Assembly: GCF_000265365.1 (NCBI RefSeq) | Contig: NC_018011.1 | Coordinates: 3,179,501 to 3,243,500 of the forward strand | DNA length: 64,000 bases | DNA from: Alistipes finegoldii DSM 17242 | Lineage (GTDB): Bacteria > Bacteroidota > Bacteroidia > Bacteroidales > Rikenellaceae | Direction of reading: 5' to 3' | Shown here: positions 16,003 through 24,304 of the stretch, piece by piece | How positions within the stretch are numbered: position 1 is the stretch's first letter | Layout: each line of letters opens with the position of its first letter | Notes under the pieces: model-generated | Told to the model about the DNA's origin: nothing | What the model saw: the letters and a program-made list of their open reading frames with translations, nothing else | Database searches by the model: none | Program-made: the position numbers and the translations under genes

Positions 16003-17052
16003 ATGCTTATGAAAACACAATTTCTGACCGTGTTCGGCGCCGCTGCGCTGGCCGTTTTTCCCGCAGAACCGGAAGCCTGCACGCGCGCCGTCTATCTCGG
16101 TCCCGACGGCATGACTGTCACGGGACGCACCATGGACTGGCGCGAAGACCCGCTGACCAACCTCTATATCTTCCCGCGCGGCACCGCCCGCCGCGGAGCC
16201 AATACGGACGACACCGTTTTCTGGACCTCGAAATACGGCTCCCTTTCGGCCGCGGGCTACGACATCGGCATCACCGACGGCATGAACGAGGCCGGGCTGG
16301 TCGCCAACCTGCTCTTCCTGCCCGAATCGGTCTACGAGCGGCCGGGCGACACGCGGCCCGTCATGGGACTGAGCATCTGGACGCAGTACGTACTCGACAA
16401 TTTCGCCACGGTGGACGAGGCGGTCGCCGAACTCTCGAAGGAGAAATTCCGCATCGACGCGCCCGACCTTCCGAACGGCGTGCAGTCGCGCCTGCATCTG
16501 GCCGTCTCCGATCCTTCGGGCGACAGCGCCATCTTCGAATACATCGACGGCCGGCTGGTGATTCACCACGGCCGCCAGTATCAGGTGATGACCAATTCGC
16601 CCTTCTACGACCAGCAGCTGGCGATCCTCGATTACTGGCAGCAGATCGGCGGTCTGACGATGCTTCCCGGCACCAACCGCGCTCCGGACCGCTTCGTGCG
16701 CGCGTCGTTCTACATCAACGCCGTCGTGAAGAGTCCCGATCCGAAGATCGCCGTCCCGGCCGTGATGTCGGTCATGCGCAACGTCTCGGTGCCTTACGGC
16801 ATCTCGACGCCCGACAAGCCCCACATCTCCTCGACGCGCTGGCGCACGGTCTGCGACCAGAAAAACCGGGTCTACTATTTCGAGCCGACGCTGGCCATGG
16901 AGACCTTCCGGGTCGATCTGGCGAAGATCGACTTCGGCAAGGGCACGCCCGAACGGGTGTTGAAGCTGGTCGGCGGCCGGACCTACACGGGCGACGCCAC
17001 GGCCGAATTCCGCAGGAGCGACAAACCCTTCGTCTTCCTGTTCGGGGTCTGA
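16003..17052 (+). CDS. Choloylglycine hydrolase-family enzyme (linear amide hydrolase)
   Basis: Ntn-hydrolase of the bile-salt-hydrolase/penicillin-V-acylase family, 349 residues with a signal peptide. The predicted nucleophile is C26 (EACTRAVY), exposed after signal cleavage. Other family residues are visible: Asp in RTMDWRED, Asn in GLVANLLFL, Asn in TNSPFYDQQ and Arg in DRFVRASFY. It is therefore expected to cleave N-acyl amide bonds, possibly conjugated bile salts in the gut, but specificity cannot be read from the motifs. A weak promoter (TTG 15933-15935, 20 bp, TACCTTTT) precedes it. Start may be 16003 or the ATG at 16009. Confidence 0.9.
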   Translation: MLMKTQFLTVFGAAALAVFPAEPEACTRAVYLGPDGMTVTGRTMDWREDPLTNLYIFPRGTARRGANTDDTVFWTSKYGSLSAAGYDIGITDGMNEAGLVANLLFLPESVYERPGDTRPVMGLSIWTQYVLDNFATVDEAVAELSKEKFRIDAPDLPNGVQSRLHLAVSDPSGDSAIFEYIDGRLVIHHGRQYQVMTNSPFYDQQLAILDYWQQIGGLTMLPGTNRAPDRFVRASFYINAVVKSPDPKIAVPAVMSVMRNVSVPYGISTPDKPHISSTRWRTVCDQKNRVYYFEPTLAMETFRVDLAKIDFGKGTPERVLKLVGGRTYTGDATAEFRRSDKPFVFLFGV

Positions 17053-17120
17053 CGGGCCGGAATATCCGACCGATCCGCATGTGCCGTGCAGTTCCCTGTC
17101 CGGCGCATGCGGATTTTTCG

Positions 17121-17128
17121 TATATTTG
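17121..17128 (+). promoter_or_regulatory. -7 box for the rhamnosyltransferase-like gene
   Basis: TATATTTG, 19 bp before the ATG at 17148; no clear -33 element. Confidence 0.5.
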
Positions 17129-17147
17129 TCCGCTCAATAAACACAAT

Positions 17148-18035
17148 ATGAAAAGTTTCGAACATTTAATCATCACGCGGTTCAATCTGAACCTCTATGC
17201 GCGGGACAAACACGACGCTCCGACGCGCACCGAACGGTGGCTCGAACATCGTTTCGAGATCTTCGAACGCTATTGCCTGCCTTCGGTGGCGGCGCAGACC
17301 AACCCGAATTTCAGGTGGCTCTGTCTTTTCGACGCGGCGACGCCCGCGGCTTACCGCCGCCGCATCGGCGGTTACCAGTCCGTCTGTCCGCAGTTCCGGT
17401 CCGTATTTTACAGCGCCGGGCAGGCCGGACGCCTGACCGAAAGTCTGCGCACTACGATTTCAGGCCTGCTGGCCGGGCGTGAAGAGCTGGCCACCCCCCC
17501 CCTCCGCAGCTGCTGATTACTACCAATCTCGATAACGACGACGCATTGGCCGCCGACGCCGTCGAACTGCTTCAGCGCGAAATCCGCTTCTCCTCCGGCA
17601 AACGCATCTACAGCCTTCTTTACGGTTACCAGTATTTCACCGACCGGCGCTTCGCGCTCAAAATGCGCTACACGAACAATCACTTCCTGACGCTCGTCGA
17701 GCCGTTCGATGCGCACTCCGAAACCATCGTTTCCTACCGTCATACCAAAGCCATCCGCCAGCAGCCCACGGTCTACCTCGCCACCGATAAGGGCAAGTGG
17801 CTCGAAATCGTGCACGAGGACAACGTCAGCAACGATTTTCGAATCAATATCAAAGTTGTGGTATATTCCCCTGCTCTGGGGCCGCCGGTTCGCCGATTTC
17901 GGCCTGCCTGACCTCCATGTTCCGGGACTGCGGCAGTGGTTCTGCACGCTGTGCGTCGTTCCCGCGCGGTTTCTGGTCACGGCGGTCCTGCGCCTGCGCC
18001 GCAAGTGGGCGCTGCGGCGGGCTGCGTTACCTTAG
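17148..18035 (+). pseudogene. Putative rhamnosyltransferase-type glycosyltransferase, two frameshifts
   Basis: The N-terminal part (MKSFEHLIITRFNLNLYARD, RTERWLEHRFEIFERYCLPS, FRWLCLFDA) resembles the Bacteroidota 'putative rhamnosyl transferase' family. The frame breaks at a C9 run (17494-17502); one extra C would join it to LLITTNLDNDDALAADAV, which carries the family's DNDD motif. A second break near 17855 (GTTGTGG where GTGTGG would keep frame) returns to the first frame, giving KVWYIPLLWGRRFADFGL and a stop at 18035. As written no full-length protein is made. It may be a pseudogene, a phase-variable gene, or assembly error. Its end overlaps the next gene's end by 9 bp. Confidence 0.75.
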
Positions 18036-19931
18036 TACCGGGTATTTGTTGTTGAAGCGGAATCCCACGCCCAGCATCAGGTAGTTCGGGGTCTGGAAAT
18101 CCTTGAGACAGTAGCCTATGTGGACGAACGTGCGCCGTGTGGCAGCGATCTTGAGCGTCAGCATCTGATAGAACGACTTGAGGTCGCCGCCCTTGTGCAG
18201 GACGTTGACTCCCAGTCCGATGCCGACCGTGAAGTAGGGCATGACGAATTCGGCGCGTCCCGATATTCCCAGTGCGATCTGCCGGTCGATCGACGGGGTG
18301 TAGAACGTGTAGCCGGGATCGCGGCCTCCGACCTCGACGATATAATCTTCGGTGTAGACGTTGGCGCTGCCGTCGTAGACGCCGTCCAGCGAGAGACCCG
18401 CGCGGAATTTATAACCGAAGTTGTACATCGTCGCGAAGTTGAAGCCCGCCACGCCGTAGGCGTTGGGCGAAGCGTACTGCTTGTCGCCGACCTCCACGCC
18501 CTTGCGGCGCCACGATCCGAACAGCACCAGATCGTAGCTGAAATGGCGGGGGAAATCGGGCGCGAGAAGCGGCCTGCGCGGTTTTACGAGCGGATCGTCG
18601 GCCCGGCCGAAACAGTAGAGCAGGCCGAACTTCATGCCGATCGAGTTGAGTCCCGCATTGGGAAATTTGGTGTTGCCGTTCGAAAAGTGGGTCATCGAGA
18701 GTCCCGCCGAGAAATCCAGCTCGCGCGTGAGCGTCACGTTGAGGTAGAAATCGGCGTTGATGTAGGCGTTTATCTTCGACCCCATCATTATGTTGGCCGG
18801 GTTCATCTGCGCGTCGTAGGGTTTCCAGCCGAACGACAGTCCGAAATTCCACTCGTAGTTGAACGACAGCCGCCGGCTTATCCGCGCGATGCGCGCCCCT
18901 TGGAAAATATAGAACGCCACGGGCGTGCCCAGCTCCTCCCGGTTTTCGAAACTGTAGTAGGAGAACCCGATTCCCTGATAGGCGCCTCCGTATATCCGGT
19001 CGGGACGCGATCCGGGCTGGAAGCGGAACGAGTAGCGCAGGTGGGCGGCCAGCGACAGGTCGATCGGCTGCCGGGCCAGATTGTCGCCCGCGAGGAACGG
19101 ATTGGTCGGACACACGTATTCCGGACGGAGTTCCAGCCCGATACCGTGGACGAAGCGACGGCGGGGGAATGCTGCCGTACTGTCCGTACGGGTGTTGGCG
19201 CCCGTCGCGGAGGCTATGCGGGTGCCCGCGTTTGGCACGAAACCGGTGCTGGAACCGTTGTTGCCGTCGCCCGTCGCGGAACTTCTGTCGGAGTTACCGC
19301 TGTTTGGCGCGGATCCGCCCCAGTTGCCGGCGCCCCCGCTCTCTGCCGTGCCGGACCCGGATCCCGGACCCGTTCCGGATGCGCCGTCCGGATGTTTTCC
19401 CACTGCCCCCGATCCGGCACTGAACCCAGCCTGAAATCCGGTTTCGTATCCGGTGCGGTAACCCCTTTTATGTCCGTCTCTGTATCCTGCGTCGTACCCT
19501 GCGGCATATTCGGCCGAACGCGCCGCGCTCTGCGCCGACGGCTTTGCCGGCCGGGGCGTCGTCGTTTCGGGCGAACCGTTCGCTGTGCCGGGAGCGGATT
19601 CGACTGTCGGTTTGGCGTCGGATTTTGCGGTTTCGGGGGATTGCGGAGCGTCCGTTTTACAGGCGCCGGGACCGCTTGCGCCGGTCGGACTGCCGACTGG
19701 TTCATTAATCGTACTGTTGACCTGATAGAGATCTGCTGTCGGGGATTCCGTTGTTGTCGGATCGCCGCCGCGGTTTGCGTTCGCCGGGGCAGACGGAGTT
19801 TCCGAAACACCTGCCGTCGTCAGATCCTTACGGCTCTCGTCCGCCGCTTCTCCGGCTGTGGCGAAGCCGGACAGAAAGAGCATGCTTCCCGCAAGAAGCC
19901 CCGTCAATCCTTTCCGTATTTTACATTCCAT
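18027..19931 (-). CDS. PagL-like acyloxyacyl hydrolase with long repeat-rich N-terminus
   Basis: A 634-residue envelope protein. After a signal peptide (residues 1-27) comes a low-complexity Thr/Pro/Gly/Ser region to about 255, containing a (GYxx)-type repeat at 142-174 (AAGYDAGYRDGHKRGY). The rest is a predicted outer-membrane beta-barrel; residues 413-428 (MTHFSNGNTKFPNAG) match the PagL H-x-S-N motif, with H415 and S417 the likely catalytic pair, suggesting lipid A deacylation. The barrel region is longer than plain PagL (about 150 residues), so a second barrel-like domain may follow. Ends FRFNNKYPVLR at the outer edge. Confidence 0.7.
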   Translation of the reverse strand: MECKIRKGLTGLLAGSMLFLSGFATAGEAADESRKDLTTAGVSETPSAPANANRGGDPTTTESPTADLYQVNSTINEPVGSPTGASGPGACKTDAPQSPETAKSDAKPTVESAPGTANGSPETTTPRPAKPSAQSAARSAEYAAGYDAGYRDGHKRGYRTGYETGFQAGFSAGSGAVGKHPDGASGTGPGSGSGTAESGGAGNWGGSAPNSGNSDRSSATGDGNNGSSTGFVPNAGTRIASATGANTRTDSTAAFPRRRFVHGIGLELRPEYVCPTNPFLAGDNLARQPIDLSLAAHLRYSFRFQPGSRPDRIYGGAYQGIGFSYYSFENREELGTPVAFYIFQGARIARISRRLSFNYEWNFGLSFGWKPYDAQMNPANIMMGSKINAYINADFYLNVTLTRELDFSAGLSMTHFSNGNTKFPNAGLNSIGMKFGLLYCFGRADDPLVKPRRPLLAPDFPRHFSYDLVLFGSWRRKGVEVGDKQYASPNAYGVAGFNFATMYNFGYKFRAGLSLDGVYDGSANVYTEDYIVEVGGRDPGYTFYTPSIDRQIALGISGRAEFVMPYFTVGIGLGVNVLHKGGDLKSFYQMLTLKIAATRRTFVHIGYCLKDFQTPNYLMLGVGFRFNNKYPVLR

Positions 19932-20078
19932 AATGGCCTATCCCCGTTTTGATCGCACAAGATACGAATTTTTGCCGGAGCGCAAAGCGACAATTCGAAA
20001 AAATCCCGCCTGCAATGCGATTTTCAGCGGCTTCCGATAGCATTTCCGGGGCCTAATCGCCGGCAATACGGACTGTTA

Positions 20079-20110
20079 TTTGGTTTCTTCGATTATTGTC
20101 TCTATCTTTG
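20079..20110 (+). promoter_or_regulatory. Promoter of the ABC-F leader transcript
   Basis: TTTG (20079-20082), 20-bp spacer, TATCTTTG (20103-20110). The start of transcription is expected near 20117, leaving an unusually long leader of about 130 nt before the ABC-F ATG. Confidence 0.8.
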
Positions 20111-20133
20111 TACCCGAACCAATATCCGCTCCG

Positions 20134-20151
20134 ATGAGAATAAACGATTAG
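20134..20151 (+). CDS. Leader peptide MRIND upstream of the ABC-F gene
   Basis: A five-codon open frame, ATG AGA ATA AAC GAT TAG, followed by a second TAG, lies about 17 nt after the predicted transcription start. Its last codons (20142-20150) are perfectly complementary to 20236-20244 just before the ABC-F start codon. Such mini-ORFs ahead of ABC-F and erm genes sense ribosome stalling by antibiotics. Coding status is inferred from position and pairing. Confidence 0.6.
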   Translation: MRIND

Positions 20152-20250
20152 TAGGTCGGTTTCATTAAACCGACGCCGTGCCGTAAAACAACCCGGTCTG
20201 AGGTTTAACAGGTCCCCATTCTGCGGGACCGCTATTAATCGTTTTCATAT
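20142..20250 (+). promoter_or_regulatory. Attenuator-like RNA leader of the ABC-F gene
   Basis: Elements seen: hairpin GTCGGTTT/AAACCGAC (20155-20162 with 20167-20174, CATT loop); an alternative 7-bp pairing TTAAACC (20165-20171) with GGTTTAA (20202-20208) that excludes it; hairpin GGTCCC/GGGACC (20211-20216 with 20225-20230); and a 9-bp long-range pairing of the leader ORF end (20142-20150) with 20236-20244, which would hide the ABC-F start region. A ribosome held on the leader ORF would release it. No long U-tract is present, so control is more likely at translation. Confidence 0.6.
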
Positions 20251-21850
20251 GAGTATTATCCTTAGCGGTGTTTCGTACCGCTACCGCAATCAGCAATTTC
20301 TGTTCGAAGGAATAGACCTGTCCGTCGCCGCGGGCGCCAAAGCTGCCGTCGTGGGCGACAACGGCGCCGGCAAATCGACGCTCCTTAAACTTGTCGCGGG
20401 CGAACTCGCTCCCGCCGCGGGAAGCATCGCCTGCTCCTCGCGTCCCTACTATGTGCCTCAGCACCTCTCCGCCGCCGGCATCTCCGCCGTCGGCGTTTTG
20501 GGCGTCGCGGACAAGCTCGATGCGCTCCGCGCCATCTGCGGCGGCAGCGCCGATCCCCGCTGTTACGACATTCTGGCCGACGATTGGGACGTCGAAGCCC
20601 GCTGCCGCGCCGCCCTCGACCACTGGGGACTGCCGCACGTCGGCCTGACCGACCCGGTCGATGCGCTGAGCGGCGGCGAGCGGACGAAACTCTGTCTGGC
20701 GGGGATTTCGGTCCATAACCCCTCTGTCATTCTGCTCGACGAACCGACCAATCACCTCGACACGTCGGGCCGCCGCAGGCTCTATGACCTGATCCGTGCC
20801 AGCCGCGCGACGATCGTCGTTGTGAGCCACGACGTCGCGCTGCTCAACCTGCTCGGCACGACCTGCGAACTCTCTGCGAAAGGACTGAAAGTCTACGGCG
20901 GCAACTATGATTTTTACCGCGAACGCAAACGGATCGAGGAGGAGGCGCTGGCCCAGCAGGTCGATTCCGAACAGACGGCCCTGCGGCTGGCCCGCAAAAA
21001 GGCGCAGGAGGTCCGCGAGCGACAGGAGCGGCGGATGCGTCAGGGCGAGCGGCACAAGGACCAGCTTCCGCGCATCCTGCGCCGGACGATGAAGGACAGC
21101 GGCGAACGGACCAAGGCGCAGCTCGTCGGGAAACATGCGGAGCTGATCGACGGCAGTCGGGAGCGGCTGGACGAACTGCGCCGCCGGCAGCGGACGCAGT
21201 GCGAGCTGAAAATAGATTTCGACGACGCGCAGCTTCACGACGGCAAACTGCTGGTCCGGGCCGACGGCCTGAATTTCGAATATGCGCCCGGCCGCCCGTT
21301 GTGGCGCGAACCGCTTGCGCTGGAGATCCGCAGCGGCGAACGTATCCGCCTGACCGGCGACAACGGCACGGGCAAAACGACCCTCGTCCGGCTGCTGACC
21401 GGCGAACTGGAACCCACTGCCGGACGCATCGGCAGGGCTGACTTCTCGTATGTCTGTCTCGATCAGCAATACAGCCGTGTGAACACCCCGCAGAGCGTGC
21501 TGGAACTGGCGCAGAGCTGCAATCACGGCAATCTGCAGGACCACGAACTGAAACTGCGGCTTCACCGTGCGCTGTTTGGGCAGCAGATGTGGGACAAGCG
21601 GTGCGATACGCTGAGCGGCGGCGAACGGATGCGGCTCTGCCTCTGCAGCCTGATGATCGCCAACCACGTTCCCGATCTCTTTGTCCTCGACGAGCCGACC
21701 AACAACCTCGACCTTTCGAGCCTTGCGATCCTGACCCGCACGGTCCGCAATTATCGCGGCACTCTGCTGGTCGTCTCCCACGACGACAATTTCACCCGTG
21801 AAATCGGAATTACCCGGACGGTCGGACTGGAATCGCCGCCGGCCGAATAA
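20249..21850 (+). CDS. ABC-F family ATPase (probable ribosome-protection type)
   Basis: Soluble twin-ATPase without membrane domains, 533 residues. First cassette: Walker A GDNGAGKST, signature LSGGERTKL, Walker B VILLDEPTNHLD. A charged interdomain linker (about residues 225-315, rich in Arg, Glu, Lys) follows, then the second cassette with GDNGTGKTT, LSGGERMRL and LFVLDEPTNNLD. ABC-F proteins act on the ribosomal E-site; some dislodge antibiotics from the exit tunnel. The inducible-looking leader supports a resistance role (inference). The drug class cannot be read from the sequence. Confidence 0.9.
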   Translation: MSIILSGVSYRYRNQQFLFEGIDLSVAAGAKAAVVGDNGAGKSTLLKLVAGELAPAAGSIACSSRPYYVPQHLSAAGISAVGVLGVADKLDALRAICGGSADPRCYDILADDWDVEARCRAALDHWGLPHVGLTDPVDALSGGERTKLCLAGISVHNPSVILLDEPTNHLDTSGRRRLYDLIRASRATIVVVSHDVALLNLLGTTCELSAKGLKVYGGNYDFYRERKRIEEEALAQQVDSEQTALRLARKKAQEVRERQERRMRQGERHKDQLPRILRRTMKDSGERTKAQLVGKHAELIDGSRERLDELRRRQRTQCELKIDFDDAQLHDGKLLVRADGLNFEYAPGRPLWREPLALEIRSGERIRLTGDNGTGKTTLVRLLTGELEPTAGRIGRADFSYVCLDQQYSRVNTPQSVLELAQSCNHGNLQDHELKLRLHRALFGQQMWDKRCDTLSGGERMRLCLCSLMIANHVPDLFVLDEPTNNLDLSSLAILTRTVRNYRGTLLVVSHDDNFTREIGITRTVGLESPPAE

Positions 21851-21897
21851 AAAGCGGAACCCCGGACCGGAAGAACGGGACTCAGACGGCAATAATA

Positions 21898-21926
21898 AAT
21901 CCGGCCCCGTTGGAAAGGGCCGGATT
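21898..21926. terminator. Terminator between ABC-F gene and arginine decarboxylase
   Basis: 10-bp perfect stem AATCCGGCCC (21898-21907) with 21917-21926, 9-nt loop; lies between two converging genes and can serve both. The T-tract is weak. Confidence 0.65.
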
Positions 21927-21979
21927 CATTGTCAACGGGGCCGGGCATTATTTGTTTGGTGCCGCGTCTCGCGTGCGGA

Positions 21980-23374
21980 CTAATATCCGAGTATTCTCAG
22001 CATCGAGCGGTAGGACTGCTCCTTGGCGAACAGGCGCGTGTAATACTCGTTGTCGCTCTTGTCGCGGTCGATGATGATGTGCTTGGGCGCGGGAATCAGA
22101 CAGTGCTGGATGCCGCCGAAGCCGCCCAGCGACTCCTGATAGGCTCCCGTGTGGAAAAATCCGATGTACTGCGTGTTGCCCGGTTCGAGCTTGGGCAGGA
22201 AGATGGCGTTGGTGTGCGACTCGGCGTTGTAGAAATCCTCGCTGTCGCAGGTCAGTCCTCCGAGCAGCACGCGCTGGTACTCCTTGTCCCAGTTGTTCAC
22301 CGCCAGCATGATGTAACGCTGGTTGATGCCCCATGTGTCGGGCAGGGTAGTGATGAACGACGAGTCGATCATGTACCAGTTCTCGCGGTCGTTCTGCTGT
22401 TTCTGGTTGACGATCGAATAGAGCGATGCGCCGCTTTCGCCCACCGTGAAGGAGCCGAACTCGGTGAAGATGTTGGGCTCTTCAGTGTCGTTGCGCTGGC
22501 AGATGTTCTTGATCTGGGCGATGATCTCTTCGGTCAGGTACTCGTAGTCGTACTCGAAGTTGAGCGAGTTCTTGATCGGGAATCCGCCGCCGATGTTGAG
22601 GCTGTCCAATTCGGGGCAGATGGCCTTCAGCTCGCAGTAGACGTTGATGCACTTCGACAACTCGTTCCAGTAGTAGGCCGTGTCCTTGATGCCGGTATTG
22701 ATGAAGAAGTGCAGCATCTTGAGCTGGAACTTCTTGCTGTTCTTGAGTTTGGCCTTGTAGAAGTCGATGATGTCGTTGTAGCGGATGCCCAGACGCGAGG
22801 TATAGAACTCGAACTTGGGTTCCTCCTCGCAGGCGATGCGGATGCCGACCTTGCATTTCTTGGTGAACGAATCCTCGAACAGCTCCAGCTCCTCCTTGTT
22901 GTCGAGCACAGGAATGGTGTTCACGAAGCCGTCGTTGACCAGCTGGGCGATGTTCTCCACATACTGCGGCCGCTTGAAACCGTTGCAGATGATGTAGCGG
23001 TCCTTGTCGATGATTCCGCTGTCGTAGAGCGCATTGATGATATGAATGTCGTATGCCGACGACGTTTCGAGATGAATGTCGTTCTTCATTGCCTCCTCCA
23101 GCACGAACGAGAAGTGGCTCGACTTGGTGCAGTAACAATAGTTGTACGAGCCCTTGTAGTCCACCTTGGCCATCGCCACGTTGAACATACGCTTGGCCCG
23201 GTTGATCTGCTGCGAGATCTTCGGCAGGTAGGTTATCTTGAGCGGCGTGCCGTACTGTTTTATCAACTCCATGAGCGGAATGTCGTGGAAATTCAGCTCG
23301 TTGTCTTCGACCGAGAACTCATCCTGCGGGAAGTCGAACGTCTGTTCGATGAGGTCGATGTACTTGTCCTTCAT
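21980..23374 (-). CDS. speA: Arginine decarboxylase-like PLP enzyme
   Basis: Fold-III PLP decarboxylase of the short Bacteroidota SpeA type, 464 residues from MKDKYIDLIEQTFDFPQ. Landmarks are YGTPLKITYLP at the N-terminus, NYCYCTKSSHFSFV holding the PLP lysine in the YCxKS context, LNIGGGFPIK for the phosphate, and the C-terminal CDSEDFYN with the catalytic Cys-Asp pair. The expected reaction is arginine to agmatine, the first step to putrescine; lysine or ornithine specificity is less likely but not excluded. The start was chosen because an upstream extension is not protein-like. Confidence 0.85.
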   Translation of the reverse strand: MKDKYIDLIEQTFDFPQDEFSVEDNELNFHDIPLMELIKQYGTPLKITYLPKISQQINRAKRMFNVAMAKVDYKGSYNYCYCTKSSHFSFVLEEAMKNDIHLETSSAYDIHIINALYDSGIIDKDRYIICNGFKRPQYVENIAQLVNDGFVNTIPVLDNKEELELFEDSFTKKCKVGIRIACEEEPKFEFYTSRLGIRYNDIIDFYKAKLKNSKKFQLKMLHFFINTGIKDTAYYWNELSKCINVYCELKAICPELDSLNIGGGFPIKNSLNFEYDYEYLTEEIIAQIKNICQRNDTEEPNIFTEFGSFTVGESGASLYSIVNQKQQNDRENWYMIDSSFITTLPDTWGINQRYIMLAVNNWDKEYQRVLLGGLTCDSEDFYNAESHTNAIFLPKLEPGNTQYIGFFHTGAYQESLGGFGGIQHCLIPAPKHIIIDRDKSDNEYYTRLFAKEQSYRSMLRILGY

Positions 23375-23558
23375 GGCTCGTTTGTCGTGGTTTTTACAAT
23401 CCGTCCCGTCTACATCCGAAATTTTCGGGCAATGTAGCTCGCCCGGATTTTCCGAAAAAACGGGATGCAAAGTAGGCGAATATTTTTCGTATAACCAACA
23501 CTTTGCCGGATTATTTTGAAAAACTCCCCCGAATTTTGGTTTTTTCTTCGAAAAAAGG

Positions 23559-23566
23559 TACTTTTG
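23559..23566 (+). promoter_or_regulatory. -7 box of the HU-CCDC81/lptE/secG operon
   Basis: TACTTTTG fits TAnnTTTG; transcription would begin near 23573, which excludes any start codon further upstream for the first gene. Confidence 0.55.
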
Positions 23567-23593
23567 CTGCAAATTTCAAGCAAGATTTCAATC

Positions 23594-24304
23594 GTGTTGA
23601 TTCGCACCATATCGCAATATCTTGAGTCGCACAAACGGCTCGTCGTTCCCCAGCTTGGGACGTTTATCGTCAAGGAGCCGGGCGTAAGCATCGTTTTCTC
23701 GGAACTTCTGAAGCGTGACGACGGGACGCTCCGCCGTCTGCTTATCGACGGGGGGCTGAGCGAACTGGAAGCGGCGGGGGAGATCGACCGCTTCGTCTTC
23801 GAGGTGCGCCACGCCGTGGAGCACGGCGCCGAATTCCGGCTCGACGGTTTCGGCGTGATGAGGCCCGGTCCCAACGGCACCATCGCCTTCGCTTTCGAAT
23901 CCCGCCGTGCGGAGTCCGCATCCGGCGCATCCGGACTTCCCGGTGCGGCCGCGGCGTCCGACGGACAGCCGAAGCCCGCCCGCCGGCCCTACGACGAACC
24001 CCGCATTTCGACTTCGGCCAAGATGGCTCCCGATCCTTCGGTGCGCGGCCTGCGCTACGGCAAGCCGCCAAAAAACACCGACGCCTATACTTACGTCGAC
24101 CGTCCTCCGCGCCGCCGCAAGGCGGACCGCTTCATCTGGATCGCCCTGATCGCCGCGGCCCTCGCCGTCGCGGCCATCGCGTTCGGCTATCTGCGCGAGG
24201 CGAAGGACCGGGAGACCGAGATGCAGTACCTCGAACAGCCTGCCGACACCCATACCGCGGCGTCCGGCGATGCGGCACAACCAGAACAACCCATTACGGA
24301 ATAA
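23594..24304 (+). CDS. HU-CCDC81-domain membrane protein
   Basis: From a GTG start (TTG at 23597 is an alternative) the protein has about 236 residues. The N-terminal HU-like CCDC81 module (ISQYLESHKRLVVPQLGTFIV, then FRLDGFGVM) covers about residues 1-100; a Pro/Ala-rich linker leads to one transmembrane helix (WIALIAAALAVAAIAFGYL) near 185-205 and a short tail. In Bacteroidota such proteins often carry a C-terminal SPOR domain; none is seen here. No ATG lies between the promoter and the domain, so the start is non-ATG. Its TAA abuts the next ATG. Confidence 0.75.
   Translation: MLIRTISQYLESHKRLVVPQLGTFIVKEPGVSIVFSELLKRDDGTLRRLLIDGGLSELEAAGEIDRFVFEVRHAVEHGAEFRLDGFGVMRPGPNGTIAFAFESRRAESASGASGLPGAAAASDGQPKPARRPYDEPRISTSAKMAPDPSVRGLRYGKPPKNTDAYTYVDRPPRRRKADRFIWIALIAAALAVAAIAFGYLREAKDRETEMQYLEQPADTHTAASGDAAQPEQPITE

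Noticed and set aside
15981..17147. A frame running antisense-free through the choloylglycine-hydrolase gene into the glycosyltransferase
   Set aside because: The portion before 17148 is an out-of-frame reading of the hydrolase; only the part from the ATG at 17148 is protein-like.
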